Assembly: GCF_022014595.1 (NCBI RefSeq)
Contig: NZ_CP091740.1
Span: forward strand, 4,142,200-4,206,199
Length of the DNA: 64,000 nucleotides
Source: Solitalea lacus
GTDB taxonomy: Bacteria > Bacteroidota > Bacteroidia > Sphingobacteriales > Sphingobacteriaceae
Direction of reading: 5' to 3'
Under the pieces are notes generated by a model. The model was not told the DNA's origin, did no database searches, and saw only the letters and a program-made list of their open reading frames with translations. Position numbers and translations under genes: made by a program. Below, piece by piece: positions 42,653-54,600 of the stretch; the stretch's first letter is position 1; the number at the start of each line of letters is the position of its first letter.

Positions 42653-43582
42653 CTAAATCTTATCTACTAACATCATTACTTGTATTACCATGATATACAG
42701 AAAACCTGTAAGCATCACTTTCTTTGCAGACGGCGTATCACAATTCTTTACCAGTCTATATGCCGGCACTAAGGCCCATACACCCATAATAATAGCTGCT
42801 ACAAGGTAAATCTGTCCAACAAAATTATAACTGTACAATAACACACTCACCGGAATTTGAATAATGGATGAAGCCATAATCCAATAAGCACTAGCTTTAG
42901 TCGTTCCTGAAAGCGAAGGCAATAAATAGAATCCTGCTTTGTTATAATCCTCATTCAACAACCAGGCAATGGCCCAAAAGTGGGTAAACTGCCATATAAA
43001 CTGAACGGCGAATAACAAACCTGGCTCCATGCCAAAATGGTTAGCACTTGCTACATAGCCTAATAAAGGTGGCATTGCTCCTGGAATCGCACCAACGAAA
43101 ACAGCCAGGCGAGACACTTGCTTTAATGGCGTATAAATAAATGCATACGACAATAATGAAAATAAGCCAAAGAACGCTGTAAGGTAATTTACATGATAGC
43201 CTAAAATCAATACGCCTCCAATGCCCATTAATAAACTGGCAATAAGCGCCTCTCCAACCGACATACGGCCTGATGGAAGAGGACGATCGTGCGTACGACG
43301 CATAAACTTATCAAGATTACGCTCCAACAACTGATTAAATCCATTTGCTGAACCTGTAACTAAAAATCCCCCAACAATTAATGAAATAAACTTCGACCAA
43401 TCCATTACCTCAACACCCTTATCGGCATAGAGATAAGAAATAGCAGCCGTAAACACGACAAGAGAGCTCAAACGCATTTTCACCAAAGCTGCATAATCAG
43501 CATATTTGGCTGCAATTACGGTTGAAATATCGGCTTTAACTGATTTTTCTAACAACACGTTTCTATACTTTAGTGGCAACAC
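42653..43582 (-). CDS. ctaB: Protoheme IX farnesyltransferase (heme O synthase)
   Basis: CtaB/CyoE adds a farnesyl group to heme b, making heme o. The 309-aa protein is a UbiA-type membrane enzyme with NGFNQLLERNLDKFMRRT as the first Asp/Asn-rich motif region and NEDYNKAGFYLLP as the second. The start is GTG at 43582, inside the heme A synthase gene (20-base overlap). It works directly before heme A synthase in heme a formation for the oxidase encoded in the same cluster. Confidence 0.95.
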   Translation of the reverse strand: MLPLKYRNVLLEKSVKADISTVIAAKYADYAALVKMRLSSLVVFTAAISYLYADKGVEVMDWSKFISLIVGGFLVTGSANGFNQLLERNLDKFMRRTHDRPLPSGRMSVGEALIASLLMGIGGVLILGYHVNYLTAFFGLFSLLSYAFIYTPLKQVSRLAVFVGAIPGAMPPLLGYVASANHFGMEPGLLFAVQFIWQFTHFWAIAWLLNEDYNKAGFYLLPSLSGTTKASAYWIMASSIIQIPVSVLLYSYNFVGQIYLVAAIIMGVWALVPAYRLVKNCDTPSAKKVMLTGFLYIMVIQVMMLVDKI

Positions 43583-44642
43583 TTGCTGTTGCCTTAATTC
43601 TTAACAAACATAAAACAGCCCAAAACTGCACTCCAAACATCAAAGAACCAAAAACAAGATGCATTGTTTGAAAAGCTGGCGGTAAAGCCATCCAAGCCAA
43701 AACAACACCCGTTAAAATCTGTGCAAAAACTAAAAACAGATTGTATTTGATCAACTTTGCAACCGCATTATCAGTATTCTTTCTTATTTGATAAAACAGA
43801 AGACCTGTTATTACCACAACAAGAATAGCTAACTCCCGATGTGAGTAAAACAAAAAACCTACACGGTTTACCCATTGCTCTCTTCCAGCATAGTTTAACA
43901 CAGCTGCAATCTCATCAATAGTCTCACGAACCTGAGTTCCTATTAACATTTGAACTATTGTTAATGCTAGAAGCACCCCGATTAACCACTTCACACGCTT
44001 GAGGTTTACTCCAATGAAATCATCAGAGGCAAATTTGCGAGCTCTGGCTTCCTCATAGATAAATATGTATAAAGCCAAAATCACCATTGCAACAAACATA
44101 TGTATAGTAACCATGTATGTTTTAAGGTTACTTTCAACCACTTTTGCACCCAGCCAACCCTGAAAACCAATTAAAAAAAGGTTAAACAGACTCCACCAAA
44201 AAACGCTGCGTTTATTACCTCTTAAAAAGGTACGGGCAAAGAAAACGGTAACAATAGCTCCCAAACCTAAAAGAACGCCAGTAAGTCGATTTACATACTC
44301 GGTCCAGGTATGATACACATTAAATTTTGCATAATCATGCTTAGTGTATTTCTCCCAATCGCTGGGATTAAACTCTTTTCCGGTTGTAAAATCTTGCTTT
44401 GCTTTATACAGTGCCTCGTTCCAAATTACGATGTACCCTTTTTTAAAGAATTTACCTTCTGAAAAGGTTAATTCATCAACTGTAGTTGGCGGAACGAAAT
44501 GACCAAAACATTTAGGCCAATCGGGACACCCCATACCTGAACCCGTACTTCTTACCACTCCACCAGCAATAATAACCAGATAAGTAAGGATAAGTGTTAC
44601 TAAACAAACGGATAAGAACTTTCTTTCGGAACGATTCTGCAT
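43563..44642 (-). CDS. ctaA: Heme A synthase (COX15/CtaA)
   Basis: CtaA oxidises the C8 methyl of heme o to the formyl group of heme a. The 359-aa eight-helix membrane protein has VVRSTGSGMGCPDWPKCFG near the start, YVNRLTG, MVTIHMF and the His of TMHLVFG as expected heme ligands. It carries the longer first loop common in the COX15 type. Together with the overlapping ctaB gene it supplies heme a to subunit I. Confidence 0.93.
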   Translation of the reverse strand: MQNRSERKFLSVCLVTLILTYLVIIAGGVVRSTGSGMGCPDWPKCFGHFVPPTTVDELTFSEGKFFKKGYIVIWNEALYKAKQDFTTGKEFNPSDWEKYTKHDYAKFNVYHTWTEYVNRLTGVLLGLGAIVTVFFARTFLRGNKRSVFWWSLFNLFLIGFQGWLGAKVVESNLKTYMVTIHMFVAMVILALYIFIYEEARARKFASDDFIGVNLKRVKWLIGVLLALTIVQMLIGTQVRETIDEIAAVLNYAGREQWVNRVGFLFYSHRELAILVVVITGLLFYQIRKNTDNAVAKLIKYNLFLVFAQILTGVVLAWMALPPAFQTMHLVFGSLMFGVQFWAVLCLLRIKATASVATKV

Positions 44643-44700
44643 TGTTTGGATAAAAGTTTAGGTAGCGACTCAAACTTGGCCACTACCTAAATTTTCATTA

Positions 44701-46617
44701 TTAGTTAGTCTCAGAAGCTTTTTGCTCTTGTGAGACTGTTAAAATTTTCGGCTGATAAAACTCGTGCACAAATTGTGATTCATCACCATGATAACCAAAA
44801 TCATGCGGAGTATTAGAGCTAATTGTTTCTGATAATGACACAGTTTGAGGGATGAAATCTTTTTCAGCACCTGGTTTACTGTAATCATATGGCCAACGGT
44901 AAACTGCAGGAATTTCACCTGGCCAGTTGCCGTGGAAGTGCTCAACAGGAGTAGTCCACTCTAGCGTATTTGATTCCCAAGGATTTTGAGGAGCACGTTT
45001 ACCTTTGAAAATATTTACAAAGAAGTTGTATAAGAACAATACTTGAGCAATAGCACCTAAGATAGCTGCAATTGTAATGAATTTGTTCAATGATAACCAC
45101 TTAGTAAACATTTCAAACTCAGTAAAGGTATAATAACGACGAGGAACGCCATCTAAGCCCATAAAGTGCATTGGGAAGAATACCAGGTAAGCCGAAATAA
45201 AGGTTAACCAGAAGTGTAAATAACCTAATTTGGCATCCATCATCTTACCAAACAATTTAGGATACCAGTGGTAAACACCTGCAAGCATACCAAAGATCGC
45301 AGAACAACCCATTACAATATGGAAGTGGGCAACTACGAAATAAGTATCATGTAAGTTGATATCCATTGAAGGGTTACCTAACCACAAACCGGTAACACCA
45401 CCAGAGATAAAGAATGATACCAAACCAATAGCGAACAACATAGCTGGAGTGAAACGGATGTTACCTTTCCACAAGGTTGCCAGGTAGTTAAAAGTCTTTA
45501 CTGCAGATGGTACCGCAATGATCAAGGTAGTGAACATGAACACCGATCCTAAGAAAGGATTCATACCCGTTACGAACATGTGGTGACCCCATACGATAAA
45601 TGAAAGGAACGAGATACCTAATAATGAACCAATCATTGCACGGTAACCGAAAATTGGTTTACGCGCATTAGTTGCAATAATTTCAGAAGTAAGACCCAAT
45701 GCAGGCATGATGATGATATAAACCTCAGGGTGACCCAAGAACCAGAACAAGTGCTGGAACAAAATTGGGCTACCTCCGGTATTTGGCAACGCCTCACCAC
45801 CGATATAAATATCTGAAAGGTAGAAACTGGTACCAAAGCTACGGTCAAAAATCAACAAAATAACAGCAGCGAATAATACAGGGAAAGATAATAAACCTAA
45901 TACTGCAGTTAACAAGAATGCCCAAATAGTTAACGGCATGCGAGTCATTGACATACCTTTAGTACGCATATTCAATATGGTACTGATATAGTTAATCCCA
46001 CCCATCAATGATGAAGCAACGAACATTGCCATTGAGATTAACCACAAAGTCATACCTGTACCTGAACCAGGCATAGCTTTCGGTAATGCCGATAATGGAG
46101 GATAAATCGTCCATCCTGGACCTGCAGGACCGGTTTCTACGAAGAACGATGACACCATAACAACACTGGCCATGAAGAAGAACCAGTATGAAAGCATGTT
46201 CATAAACGGAGAGGCCATATCACGGGCACCTACCTGATAAGGAATTAGCAGGTTAGAGAAAGTACCGCTTAAGCCGGCCGTTAATACAAAGAATACCATG
46301 ATGGTACCGTGAATGGTTACCAACGACAGGTAAAATGATGGATTTAGGCGACCACCTTCACCCCATTTACCTAAAATAACTTCAAATAATGGAAATTCTT
46401 TATCTGGCCATGCCAATTGAATACGGAAGATGATTGAAAATATCATTCCAATAACACCCATAATGATACCGGTGATAAGGAATTGTTTGGCAATCATCTT
46501 ATGGTCCATACTAAAAACATATTTAGACCAAAATGTTTCATGGTGATGCCCGTGAGCATCGTGGCCATGAACATCGTGATGATGAACTGCCTCAGGAGAA
46601 ATAACTTGAGAAGCCAT
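44701..46617 (-). CDS. ctaD: Cytochrome c oxidase subunit I
   Basis: The 638-aa catalytic subunit reduces oxygen to water and pumps protons. It shows the low-spin heme His in TIHGTIMVFF, the CuB/Tyr motif GHPEVYIII (cross-linked His-Tyr of A-type oxidases), GHHMFVTGMNP and HDTYFVVAHFHIVMG with both heme ligands. The N-terminus is His-rich. It lies 23 bases after subunit II and is followed by heme A synthase. This is an A-family (aa3/caa3-type) enzyme. Confidence 0.97.
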   Translation of the reverse strand: MASQVISPEAVHHHDVHGHDAHGHHHETFWSKYVFSMDHKMIAKQFLITGIIMGVIGMIFSIIFRIQLAWPDKEFPLFEVILGKWGEGGRLNPSFYLSLVTIHGTIMVFFVLTAGLSGTFSNLLIPYQVGARDMASPFMNMLSYWFFFMASVVMVSSFFVETGPAGPGWTIYPPLSALPKAMPGSGTGMTLWLISMAMFVASSLMGGINYISTILNMRTKGMSMTRMPLTIWAFLLTAVLGLLSFPVLFAAVILLIFDRSFGTSFYLSDIYIGGEALPNTGGSPILFQHLFWFLGHPEVYIIIMPALGLTSEIIATNARKPIFGYRAMIGSLLGISFLSFIVWGHHMFVTGMNPFLGSVFMFTTLIIAVPSAVKTFNYLATLWKGNIRFTPAMLFAIGLVSFFISGGVTGLWLGNPSMDINLHDTYFVVAHFHIVMGCSAIFGMLAGVYHWYPKLFGKMMDAKLGYLHFWLTFISAYLVFFPMHFMGLDGVPRRYYTFTEFEMFTKWLSLNKFITIAAILGAIAQVLFLYNFFVNIFKGKRAPQNPWESNTLEWTTPVEHFHGNWPGEIPAVYRWPYDYSKPGAEKDFIPQTVSLSETISSNTPHDFGYHGDESQFVHEFYQPKILTVSQEQKASETN

Positions 46618-46640
46618 GATTATATTATTATTCGCTCTAA

Positions 46641-47858
46641 TTACTTAATATTAATTGCCAATGTTTTGCTTGCAGCTGCTGTATCAGTTTTTGATGAATC
46701 AGCAGGAGCTGCAGGTGTTTCTGCTGGTGCAGCTGGAGCTGGTTTCTCATTCTTTTTCACCCAGAAAGGTGTTTGAGTTTTTAACCATGCTCTGTATTCT
46801 TTATCACTTACTACTTTAATCACAAACTTCATATTGAAGTGTGACGCTCCACAAATTTTGTTACAGTACAACAAGTAATCAAAATTAGGGTCATTTACTT
46901 TCGAACGCATCTCATTGGTAGTGATGGTTGGAGTAAAAGTAAAGTAAGTATTCATACCTGGTACACAGTTCATTTGAACACGGAAGTGAGGCATATATGC
47001 AGAGTGAATCACATCCTTAGCTCCAAATTGGAATTGAACTGTTTTATTTACTGGCAATACAATTTCTTGAGGGAAAAAGTCATCATGAGATTTTTGGTCA
47101 TCAAACTTAACACCCAACACGTTATCTCCGCCAATTAAACGGTAGTTACGAGGACCTAACTCATTATCTTTACCTGCATAACGAACAGTCCATTTAAATT
47201 GCTCTGCTACTGCTTCAACTTTAATGGCGTCTTTCAAATTCGAAGGATACATAATGCCAGTCCACGTTTTCCATCCAAAGAACACCAAAATACTCAGTAC
47301 GATAGCCGGAACCAAGGTCCAAACTTTCTCTAAGTTGTCGTTGTGAGGATAGTAGTAAGCAGTTCTGTTTTTACGGGCTCTGTATAAATACACATAAGTA
47401 AACAATACAATGTGTGTTAATAAAAATACCGTAAAAGTAATATAGAATGTTACGTGTAATAAATTATCGGTTTTAACGCCATGGGCAGAAGCTGGTTCAG
47501 GCAAAAGCATTTTACCATGATGAACTATCTCCCAAAATGCACCGTATAAACCTAAGAAACCGATAACAAGGAATAAAGTGGCATGTATAGAGTTCCAGTT
47601 AATTCCTTTTTTCTTTCCGGTAGCGGAAGCTGTTAATTCATAAACTTTTAAGGCTTTACCAACAACGCTCAAAATGAAACCGGCAGCAATAAATATTAGT
47701 ATGTAAAGTGCTACGGTTAACCACATTTCGGTACGTGCAGCAGCTTTTGCAGCCTCGGCACCTGCATCAGCAGTTGCAGCCTGGGCCATTGCCACATTGG
47801 TATACAATGTAGCAACGGCTGCAGAAGCAAAAAATGATATTTTTTTAAGTATCGACAT
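46641..47858 (-). CDS. ctaC: Cytochrome c oxidase subunit II
   Basis: The 405-aa protein has a signal peptide, four hydrophobic segments and a CuA domain with SAYMPHFRVQMN (His) and YCNKICGASHFNM (Cys, Cys, His, Met). It accepts electrons from cytochrome c. There is no fused cytochrome c domain, so it is an aa3-type rather than caa3-type subunit II. The C-terminus is an Ala/Pro-rich tail. The ATG at 47858 is preferred over TTG 47864. Confidence 0.95.
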   Translation of the reverse strand: MSILKKISFFASAAVATLYTNVAMAQAATADAGAEAAKAAARTEMWLTVALYILIFIAAGFILSVVGKALKVYELTASATGKKKGINWNSIHATLFLVIGFLGLYGAFWEIVHHGKMLLPEPASAHGVKTDNLLHVTFYITFTVFLLTHIVLFTYVYLYRARKNRTAYYYPHNDNLEKVWTLVPAIVLSILVFFGWKTWTGIMYPSNLKDAIKVEAVAEQFKWTVRYAGKDNELGPRNYRLIGGDNVLGVKFDDQKSHDDFFPQEIVLPVNKTVQFQFGAKDVIHSAYMPHFRVQMNCVPGMNTYFTFTPTITTNEMRSKVNDPNFDYLLYCNKICGASHFNMKFVIKVVSDKEYRAWLKTQTPFWVKKNEKPAPAAPAETPAAPADSSKTDTAAASKTLAINIK

Positions 47859-47874
47859 AGTCAATTTATAACGA

Positions 47875-49086
47875 TTAGATATTTGGAATATGGTGGTGAG
47901 TACTCTCTTCTAAATATGGGTGATTTTTAGGAGCCATTGGCGCTTTGCTCAATCCTCTTAACATAAAGAATACGAACAGGCCTGCAAATCCAATTAAAGT
48001 ACCGAACTCGTAGTAGCTGAAACCACGGTGAACTCCTAAAGTTCCTGGCATCACCATAATGTAATAATCTAACCAGTGACCAAGCAAAATGATAATAGCT
48101 GCAATTTTCATTACTTTGAAATTACGTTTGTTATCACTTGTCATTAATAATAAGAATGGCACCAAGAAACAGATTACGATATCAAGCCAGAACAAGAATT
48201 TGTACTCTGGGGTCCAACGGTTAACGAAATATGTTAACTCTTCCGGAATATTAGCGTACCAAATCAAAAGGAACTGACCAACCCAAGTGTAGGTCCAGAA
48301 GATGGTGAAACCAAACATCAATTTACCTAAATCGTGTAATTGACTGGTGTTAAACCACGGTAAGTATCCGTTCTCTTTTAAGATAATTGAAACTAATGCG
48401 ATTGCAGAAAGACCGGTTACCCAAAGAGCAGCTAAGTTCCACCAACCAAACATAGTTGAGAACCAGTGCGCCTCTACCGACATCATGGTATCGAAAGCGA
48501 ATAATGGGAATGTAAAACCAAAAATTACACAGAAGATAGCACTGAATTTAATGCTCTTATTAAAGTTATCCATACCACCTTCGATGTCTTCTTTTAAGGT
48601 TAACTTCCTTAACATATAAGCAAAGAAACCCCAAATGCTTACATAAAGAGCAATACGAGTAACAAAGAATTTCATATTTAACCAGGCTGATTTACCTGCA
48701 ATTAGCGCATCATAATGAGGGCTATTTGGATCAGTAATTCCATCAGCATGCCAATGATGGTAAAGATTATGTGTATATAAACCACCCCAGATTACGGCGA
48801 ACAAAATCACGCCGGCAACAGGAATAACGGTTGTAAATGCACTTGGAACACGTAAAATGCTCGTTGCCCAACCAGCATTCGTTACATACTTAATAGCGAT
48901 AAACATCACCCCTGAAAAGCTCAAACAAGTCATGTAGTATGCACATACTAAAAGGTTAGCCCAAGTACGCTCAGGGTTTGTCACAAAACCCAAAGCAATA
49001 CACAACACACCAATAATAATGGCAATAATGCTATATGTTTTGGCTTTACCTGAAAACTCAAATTGTTTTGAAATATCTAGTTGCAT
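47875..49086 (-). CDS. actF: Alternative complex III subunit ActF
   Basis: ActF is a ten-helix membrane subunit of alternative complex III related to the ActC/NrfD family but without a conserved cofactor site. The 403-aa protein ends with a short His-rich tail (STHHHIPN). It lies between the cytochrome subunit ActE and oxidase subunit II, as usual for fused act-cta clusters, supporting a physical supercomplex of the two enzymes. Confidence 0.93.
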   Translation of the reverse strand: MQLDISKQFEFSGKAKTYSIIAIIIGVLCIALGFVTNPERTWANLLVCAYYMTCLSFSGVMFIAIKYVTNAGWATSILRVPSAFTTVIPVAGVILFAVIWGGLYTHNLYHHWHADGITDPNSPHYDALIAGKSAWLNMKFFVTRIALYVSIWGFFAYMLRKLTLKEDIEGGMDNFNKSIKFSAIFCVIFGFTFPLFAFDTMMSVEAHWFSTMFGWWNLAALWVTGLSAIALVSIILKENGYLPWFNTSQLHDLGKLMFGFTIFWTYTWVGQFLLIWYANIPEELTYFVNRWTPEYKFLFWLDIVICFLVPFLLLMTSDNKRNFKVMKIAAIIILLGHWLDYYIMVMPGTLGVHRGFSYYEFGTLIGFAGLFVFFMLRGLSKAPMAPKNHPYLEESTHHHIPNI

Positions 49087-49111
49087 TGAATTTTAATTTA
49101 AAGTCCAAAAA

Positions 49112-49681
49112 TTATTGTTTCTGAAGGTATTGAACATATTGAATGATTTTCCAACGCTCTTCTTTTGATAACTGTGAGGCATGAGCACCCATAGCACCTT
49201 TACCGTATGTAATTGAGAAGAACATTTTGCCTTCAGGTAAATCCTTAAGCTGTGCGGAATTGTAAGCAGGAGGAGCTGGGAATCCAGCTTTAGCTACAAC
49301 GTTTCCGTCAGCCATACCGGTTTTACCATGACAATGCGAACACATGTTGGTAAACAATCTCTTACCTTCCTCAAAGTTCTCTTTTGTTTGAGCAAGCGGA
49401 CTTTTTAATTCTGCACCGGCAGCCTCATACCCTTCCGGAGTTTGCGGATAATGAAATACTTCATAATTGGTTGGAACAGTACCAGCAACCGGAGTTTGAG
49501 CCGATTTTCCATCAGCAAAAACTGAATTAGGTTGATCAGGATTGTAAGGAACAGAACGATACATCTGAGGTGAATATTCCAATCCCGGATCGCGTTTAAC
49601 CTTCGAACAAGATGTAAATACAACTGCAGTGGCTAAACCCATTAATAAAACGCCTTTAAATTTATTTTCTAACATACTCAT
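49112..49681 (-). CDS. actE: Alternative complex III cytochrome c subunit ActE
   Basis: The 189-aa lipoprotein (FTSC, Cys25) carries one heme c site, MCSHCHG, with likely distal Met near KGAMGAHA. It passes electrons from the ActA hemes towards the oxidase. It begins six bases after the ActD stop. The ATG at 49681 is chosen over TTG 49687. Confidence 0.93.
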   Translation of the reverse strand: MSMLENKFKGVLLMGLATAVVFTSCSKVKRDPGLEYSPQMYRSVPYNPDQPNSVFADGKSAQTPVAGTVPTNYEVFHYPQTPEGYEAAGAELKSPLAQTKENFEEGKRLFTNMCSHCHGKTGMADGNVVAKAGFPAPPAYNSAQLKDLPEGKMFFSITYGKGAMGAHASQLSKEERWKIIQYVQYLQKQ

Positions 49682-49687
49682 TGGCAA

Positions 49688-50203
49688 TTAAAAAGTTTTG
49701 TATTTAACCTCTACTGCACCTGATTGTCTGATTAGATCAGCTACACTCGACTCATTATTATCAGTAACTTCAATGGCTACAACGAAACGGTCGTCAGTTG
49801 CACGCTCATCCATAATTCTTGGTGTAGAGAACGGAATTAAGCGGTTAGCCATAAAGAATGTGAAGCCCATACCGAATGAAGCGAACAATACGGTCCACTC
49901 GAAACAAATCGGAATGAAACTCACAATTGGGAAGTTTGGTTTACCACCGATATCCATTGGCCAATCGTAGGTAATCATGTACCAAATCATTAAGAAAGCC
50001 AATGATAGTCCCAAACAACCAAAACAGAAAGCTGCAATTGGCAGTCGAGAACGCGGAACAAAAAATACATTCTCTAATCCGTGAACTGGATATGGAGTAT
50101 AAACATCAAATATCTCTTGTCCTTTATTTTGTATAGAAGTGATGCCTGCTTTCAGAACATCCTCATCATCATATAAACCGATGGCAAATTTCTTATTCTT
50201 CAT
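49688..50203 (-). CDS. actD: Alternative complex III subunit ActD (DUF3341)
   Basis: The 171-aa protein has a soluble start, two membrane helices (about 55-80 and 95-115) and a soluble end, as in DUF3341/ActD. It is a structural membrane subunit. I moved the start to ATG 50203, where AAGGAGAG sits just upstream; it overlaps the end of actC by 11 bases. The 50248 start would add 15 residues. Confidence 0.93.
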   Translation of the reverse strand: MKNKKFAIGLYDDEDVLKAGITSIQNKGQEIFDVYTPYPVHGLENVFFVPRSRLPIAAFCFGCLGLSLAFLMIWYMITYDWPMDIGGKPNFPIVSFIPICFEWTVLFASFGMGFTFFMANRLIPFSTPRIMDERATDDRFVVAIEVTDNNESSVADLIRQSGAVEVKYKTF

Positions 50204-51650
50204 TTGACTCTCCTTTCTTAATTGTCGCTGTAGTAGCAATAACCACATTACCTTCTACAGGTTGGTGAGTTGGATGTGCATGCTTTTTAGCTTTATTCTT
50301 AGCTTCTTCACTTGAATGCTTCAATAATAATTTTACCTCAGCCATTGCCACTGAAGGCAGGAAGCGGATAAACAATAAGAACAGGGTGAAGAATAAACCG
50401 ATTGAACCAACGTACAATCCTACGTCAACAATTGTAGGAGTAAACATTGCCCAAGAAGAAGGCAGGTAATCACGGTGTAGTGAGGTCACGATAATTACGA
50501 AACGCTCGAACCACATACCGATGTTTACAACAATTGAAATGATGAAGGTAAATACCAAACTGGTACGCAATTTTTTGAACCACATTAACTGAGGAGAAAT
50601 TACGTTACAAGTCATCATTAACCAGTATGCCCACCAATAAGGACCAGAAACACGGTTTAAGAATGCATATTGTTCATACTCAACACCTGAATACCAAGCA
50701 ATGAACAACTCAGTCAAGTAAGCAACACCTACAATCGAACCAGTTACCAAAATGATGATGTTCATCAATTCGATGTGATAAAGGGTGATATAGTTTTCAA
50801 GTTTCAATACAACACGTGCTACCAACAATAAGGTTTGCACCATTGCGAAACCAGAGAAAATCGCTCCCGCAACGAAGTAAGGAGGGAAAATGGTGGTGTG
50901 CCATCCCGGAATTACAGAAGTTGCAAAGTCGAAGGATACGATGGTGTGTACCGAAAGTACCAGAGGAGTTGAAATACCAGAAAGGATCAACGAAATTGAT
51001 TCGAAACGGATCCAGCTGCGTGCAGATGAAGTCCATCCGAAGCTTAATACAGAGTAAACTTGCTTGCGGACACCGGTAGCGCGGTCACGTACAGTGGCAA
51101 TGTCAGGTAATAAACCTACATACCAGAATAAACATGATACCGAGAAATAGGTCGAGATCGCAAATACGTCCCAAATTAGTGGAGAGTTAAAGTTTACCCA
51201 CAAAGAACCAAACTGGTTCGGTAATGGGAAAGCCCAGTAAGCTAACCAAGGACGACCCATGTGCGCCAAAATGTACGTAGCTGCACAAATTACGGCAAAG
51301 ATCGTCATCGCCTCAGCAGAACGGTTAATTGAGTTACGCCAGCTTTGACGGAATAGTAACAATACTGCCGAAATAAGCGTTCCGGCGTGACCGATACCTA
51401 CCCACCAAACGAAGTTGGTGATGTCCCATGCCCATCCTACTGTTTTGTTTAATCCCCATGCGCCTAGTCCAACCCAGGCAGTGTAACCAAAACTTACCAA
51501 CCAAAGGATAAACCCTGCAAATGCAAGGGAGAATCCTATCCACCACGCCTTGCTTGGAGTACTCTCAACCGGGCGGCAAATATCTTCGGTAACAGTATGC
51601 ATATCAGGCGTACCGGTTACCAAAGGTTTTCTAATAATTGACTCGTGCAT
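50193..51650 (-). CDS. actC: Alternative complex III subunit ActC (NrfD/PsrC-like)
   Basis: ActC is the quinol-binding, ten-helix membrane subunit. The 485-aa protein has NrfD-family features such as [18 protein letters not shown] and [20 protein letters not shown]. It pairs with ActB's iron-sulfur part to take up quinol electrons and may contribute to proton translocation. It follows actB by 24 bases. Confidence 0.95.
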   Translation of the reverse strand: MHESIIRKPLVTGTPDMHTVTEDICRPVESTPSKAWWIGFSLAFAGFILWLVSFGYTAWVGLGAWGLNKTVGWAWDITNFVWWVGIGHAGTLISAVLLLFRQSWRNSINRSAEAMTIFAVICAATYILAHMGRPWLAYWAFPLPNQFGSLWVNFNSPLIWDVFAISTYFSVSCLFWYVGLLPDIATVRDRATGVRKQVYSVLSFGWTSSARSWIRFESISLILSGISTPLVLSVHTIVSFDFATSVIPGWHTTIFPPYFVAGAIFSGFAMVQTLLLVARVVLKLENYITLYHIELMNIIILVTGSIVGVAYLTELFIAWYSGVEYEQYAFLNRVSGPYWWAYWLMMTCNVISPQLMWFKKLRTSLVFTFIISIVVNIGMWFERFVIIVTSLHRDYLPSSWAMFTPTIVDVGLYVGSIGLFFTLFLLFIRFLPSVAMAEVKLLLKHSSEEAKNKAKKHAHPTHQPVEGNVVIATTATIKKGESNEE

Positions 51651-51674
51651 AATATCTTGAGTTTAGAAACTTAA

Positions 51675-54600
51675 TTATGAATGACTCTCTTCTTTAGCCT
51701 CGTGACCATGACCACCATGTCCGTGCTCTGCTACTGCTTTCTCTTTGTTACGAACTTGTGTCATGTATCCAATACCTGGCTGAACACCAATTGACTCTAA
51801 CACATAATATGTACGCTCGTTATGAAGCAATTTCGACACTTCGCTTTCAGGATCATTAATATCACCGAATACAATTGCATTTGAAGGACATGATTGCTGA
51901 CAAGCAGTTTTGATATCACCATCTTTCAACGGACGGTTTTCCATTTTCGCTTGTAGTTTACCAGCCTGAATACGTTGAACACACATCGAACATTTCTCCA
52001 TCACACCACGTGAACGAACTACAACATCCGGGTTCAATACTAATTTACCCATTGGGTTGTTCATGTAGTAGTCAAACTTATCGTTATCAGTGTAGTTGAA
52101 CCAGTTGAAACGACGAACTTTGTATGGACAGTTGTTAGCACAGTAACGAGTACCGAAACAACGGTTGTAAGCCATTTGGTTCAAACCTTCTGAAGAGTGC
52201 ATAGTTGCCAATACCGGACAAACAGTTTCACAAGGTGCATGATCACAGTGCTGACAAAGCATTGGTTGGTGAACAACTTCAACAGCTTCTTCTTTACTGT
52301 CTTTACCCATGTAACCTTCAGTACCCTCTTCAACTTTCGAATAGTAACGATCGATACGTAACCAGTGCATTTCACGACGACGACGAACCTCATCACGACC
52401 TACTACAGCAACGTTATTCTCGATATTACAGCTGATGATACAAGAACCACAACCTGTACAAGCGTTCAAGTCGATTGCCATACCCCAGTGGTGACCTCTT
52501 TTTTCTTTGTCTTCCCAAAGGTTCAACAACTTAAGGTTACCATATTTATCACGTTTAGCTTCACCTTTTTCATTCTGCTCAGAGATTTCAGCTAAATCAT
52601 GGTGACCATGACTTCCTGACGCAGGGTCTTTAGCGTACGCAGAGATCGTAGTTTCTCTGATAATATCGCGACCTTCGAAAGAATGGTGAGTTTGAGTTCT
52701 AGCTAATTCGTAAGAATCACCAGTTTTGGTAATTGAAACCGAATTAAAGTTTTGCAAGCTACCATTAACGATGCTTACGAATGGGAATGCATTTTTACCT
52801 ACTTCGTTACCAGCTTTACCAGCATCAGTACGACCATAACCTAATGCAATTGAAGCAGTACCATAAGCCTGACCTGGTTGTAAGATAACTGGCAATTCAA
52901 TCGAATAACCATTAGTTTCTACTTTAACAACATCAAACTCTTCAATACCTTGTTCTTTGGCAAACTTCTCTGAAAGAGCTACGTAGTTGTCCCAAGTAAC
53001 TTTTGACACTGGATCTGGACATTCTTGCAATAATGGATTATTTGCACCGCGACCGTCGCCAACATTGGTATGTTTGAATACTGTTAACTCTACTTTACCT
53101 GAAGCAGCTTTACTGTTATTAGTAATGGTAGAAACTACAGTTGATAAGTCTTTAGCAAATGTATAAGGTTGTGCTACAGCACCAGCTGTTTTAACAAAAC
53201 CAGTACGCAATAAGGTATCCCACTGATCTTGGAAAATCCCTGCACCTACCTGAGGGAAGATGATGGTACTCCAAACATTCTTAACGTAGTCTAAATATTC
53301 AACAGGATTATTAGCCCATACTAACAAGCTTTTCTGTGCTGGACGTGTATCATAAATTGGGTTGATAGTTGGCTGACCAATTAAGAACACTCCTTTACGA
53401 GGTTCTGCATCGGTCCAAGCTTCCAATGAATGATGATCAGGAGCAATTACATCAAAACCTTTAGCTGTTTCATCTTCACGCTCTGCGAAAGAAACTTTTA
53501 AGGCAACCTTTTTCAAGGCAGCTGCAAAGTCTGACGCTTTAGGATATGAGTAAACAGGGTTTACACCATAAACGAATAAAGCACCAACTTCACCACGATT
53601 CATTTCATTTACCAATTCAACAACTTCGGCATCATTACCCTTAAATTGTTGACTAGGGGTATCTAAATCAATAGTAGAACCGTAGTTACCTAATAAGGCA
53701 TTAATTGCATTTACTAATACTTGAGTAGAAACATCATTTGAACCTGCTACAACTAATGATTTTCCTTTGTTTTCCCAAAGTTCTTTAGCTGTTTTAGCGA
53801 TGATGTTACCTGCAAATTCAGGAGTTTCAACACTGAAAGTTTGAGCTCCTGCAAGTTTTGCAACATTGTTATATAAACCAATAAGAGCTAAACCTGATTG
53901 CGAAGGACGAACCGGAATACGAACATCAGCATTTGAACCAGTCAACGACATTTCAGTTTCAAACTGAATGTGACGTGACATTGCTTTTGCTTCTTTCAAA
54001 TGTTTCGCATTACGTTTTGAAACATACTGACGGGTAAACTCAACCGGAGAAATCCAAGTACCTAAGAAATCGGCACCGAAACTCACAATTAAATTGGCAT
54101 TATCAAACTTGTAAGAAGGAATAACTGCTTTCTCAAAGCTGTTTTTATTAGCATTGATAATTCCAGAATAAGATACTGCATCATAAGTAACTTGTTTTGC
54201 AGTAGGATATGCTTTAATAAAGTCTGCGATAACAGCGTTAGTTGACGGACTGTTAATTGAATCAGTCAATAACACGATTTTTTTACCGCTAGTGTTTACT
54301 TTAGCTAATTGCTCTTTTACAAAGGCGTCTACATCTTCCCAATTAGACTCGCTACCTTTTAGTACTGGAGCATGTAATTTAGTAGAATCATATAAATCAA
54401 TTACTGAAGCGTGGCCTGCTGAGTCAACACCACCCTGCCCGATTGGACAGTTAGTATTACCCTCAATTTTAATAGGGCGACCTTCACGGGTCTTCACCAA
54501 TATACCATAACCATCTTTAGAGATGCCGGTATAGTAATTAGGAATACCCGGAGTAATTTCTTCAGGCTTGATCAGGTAAGGAACCGCTTTGGTAACAGGC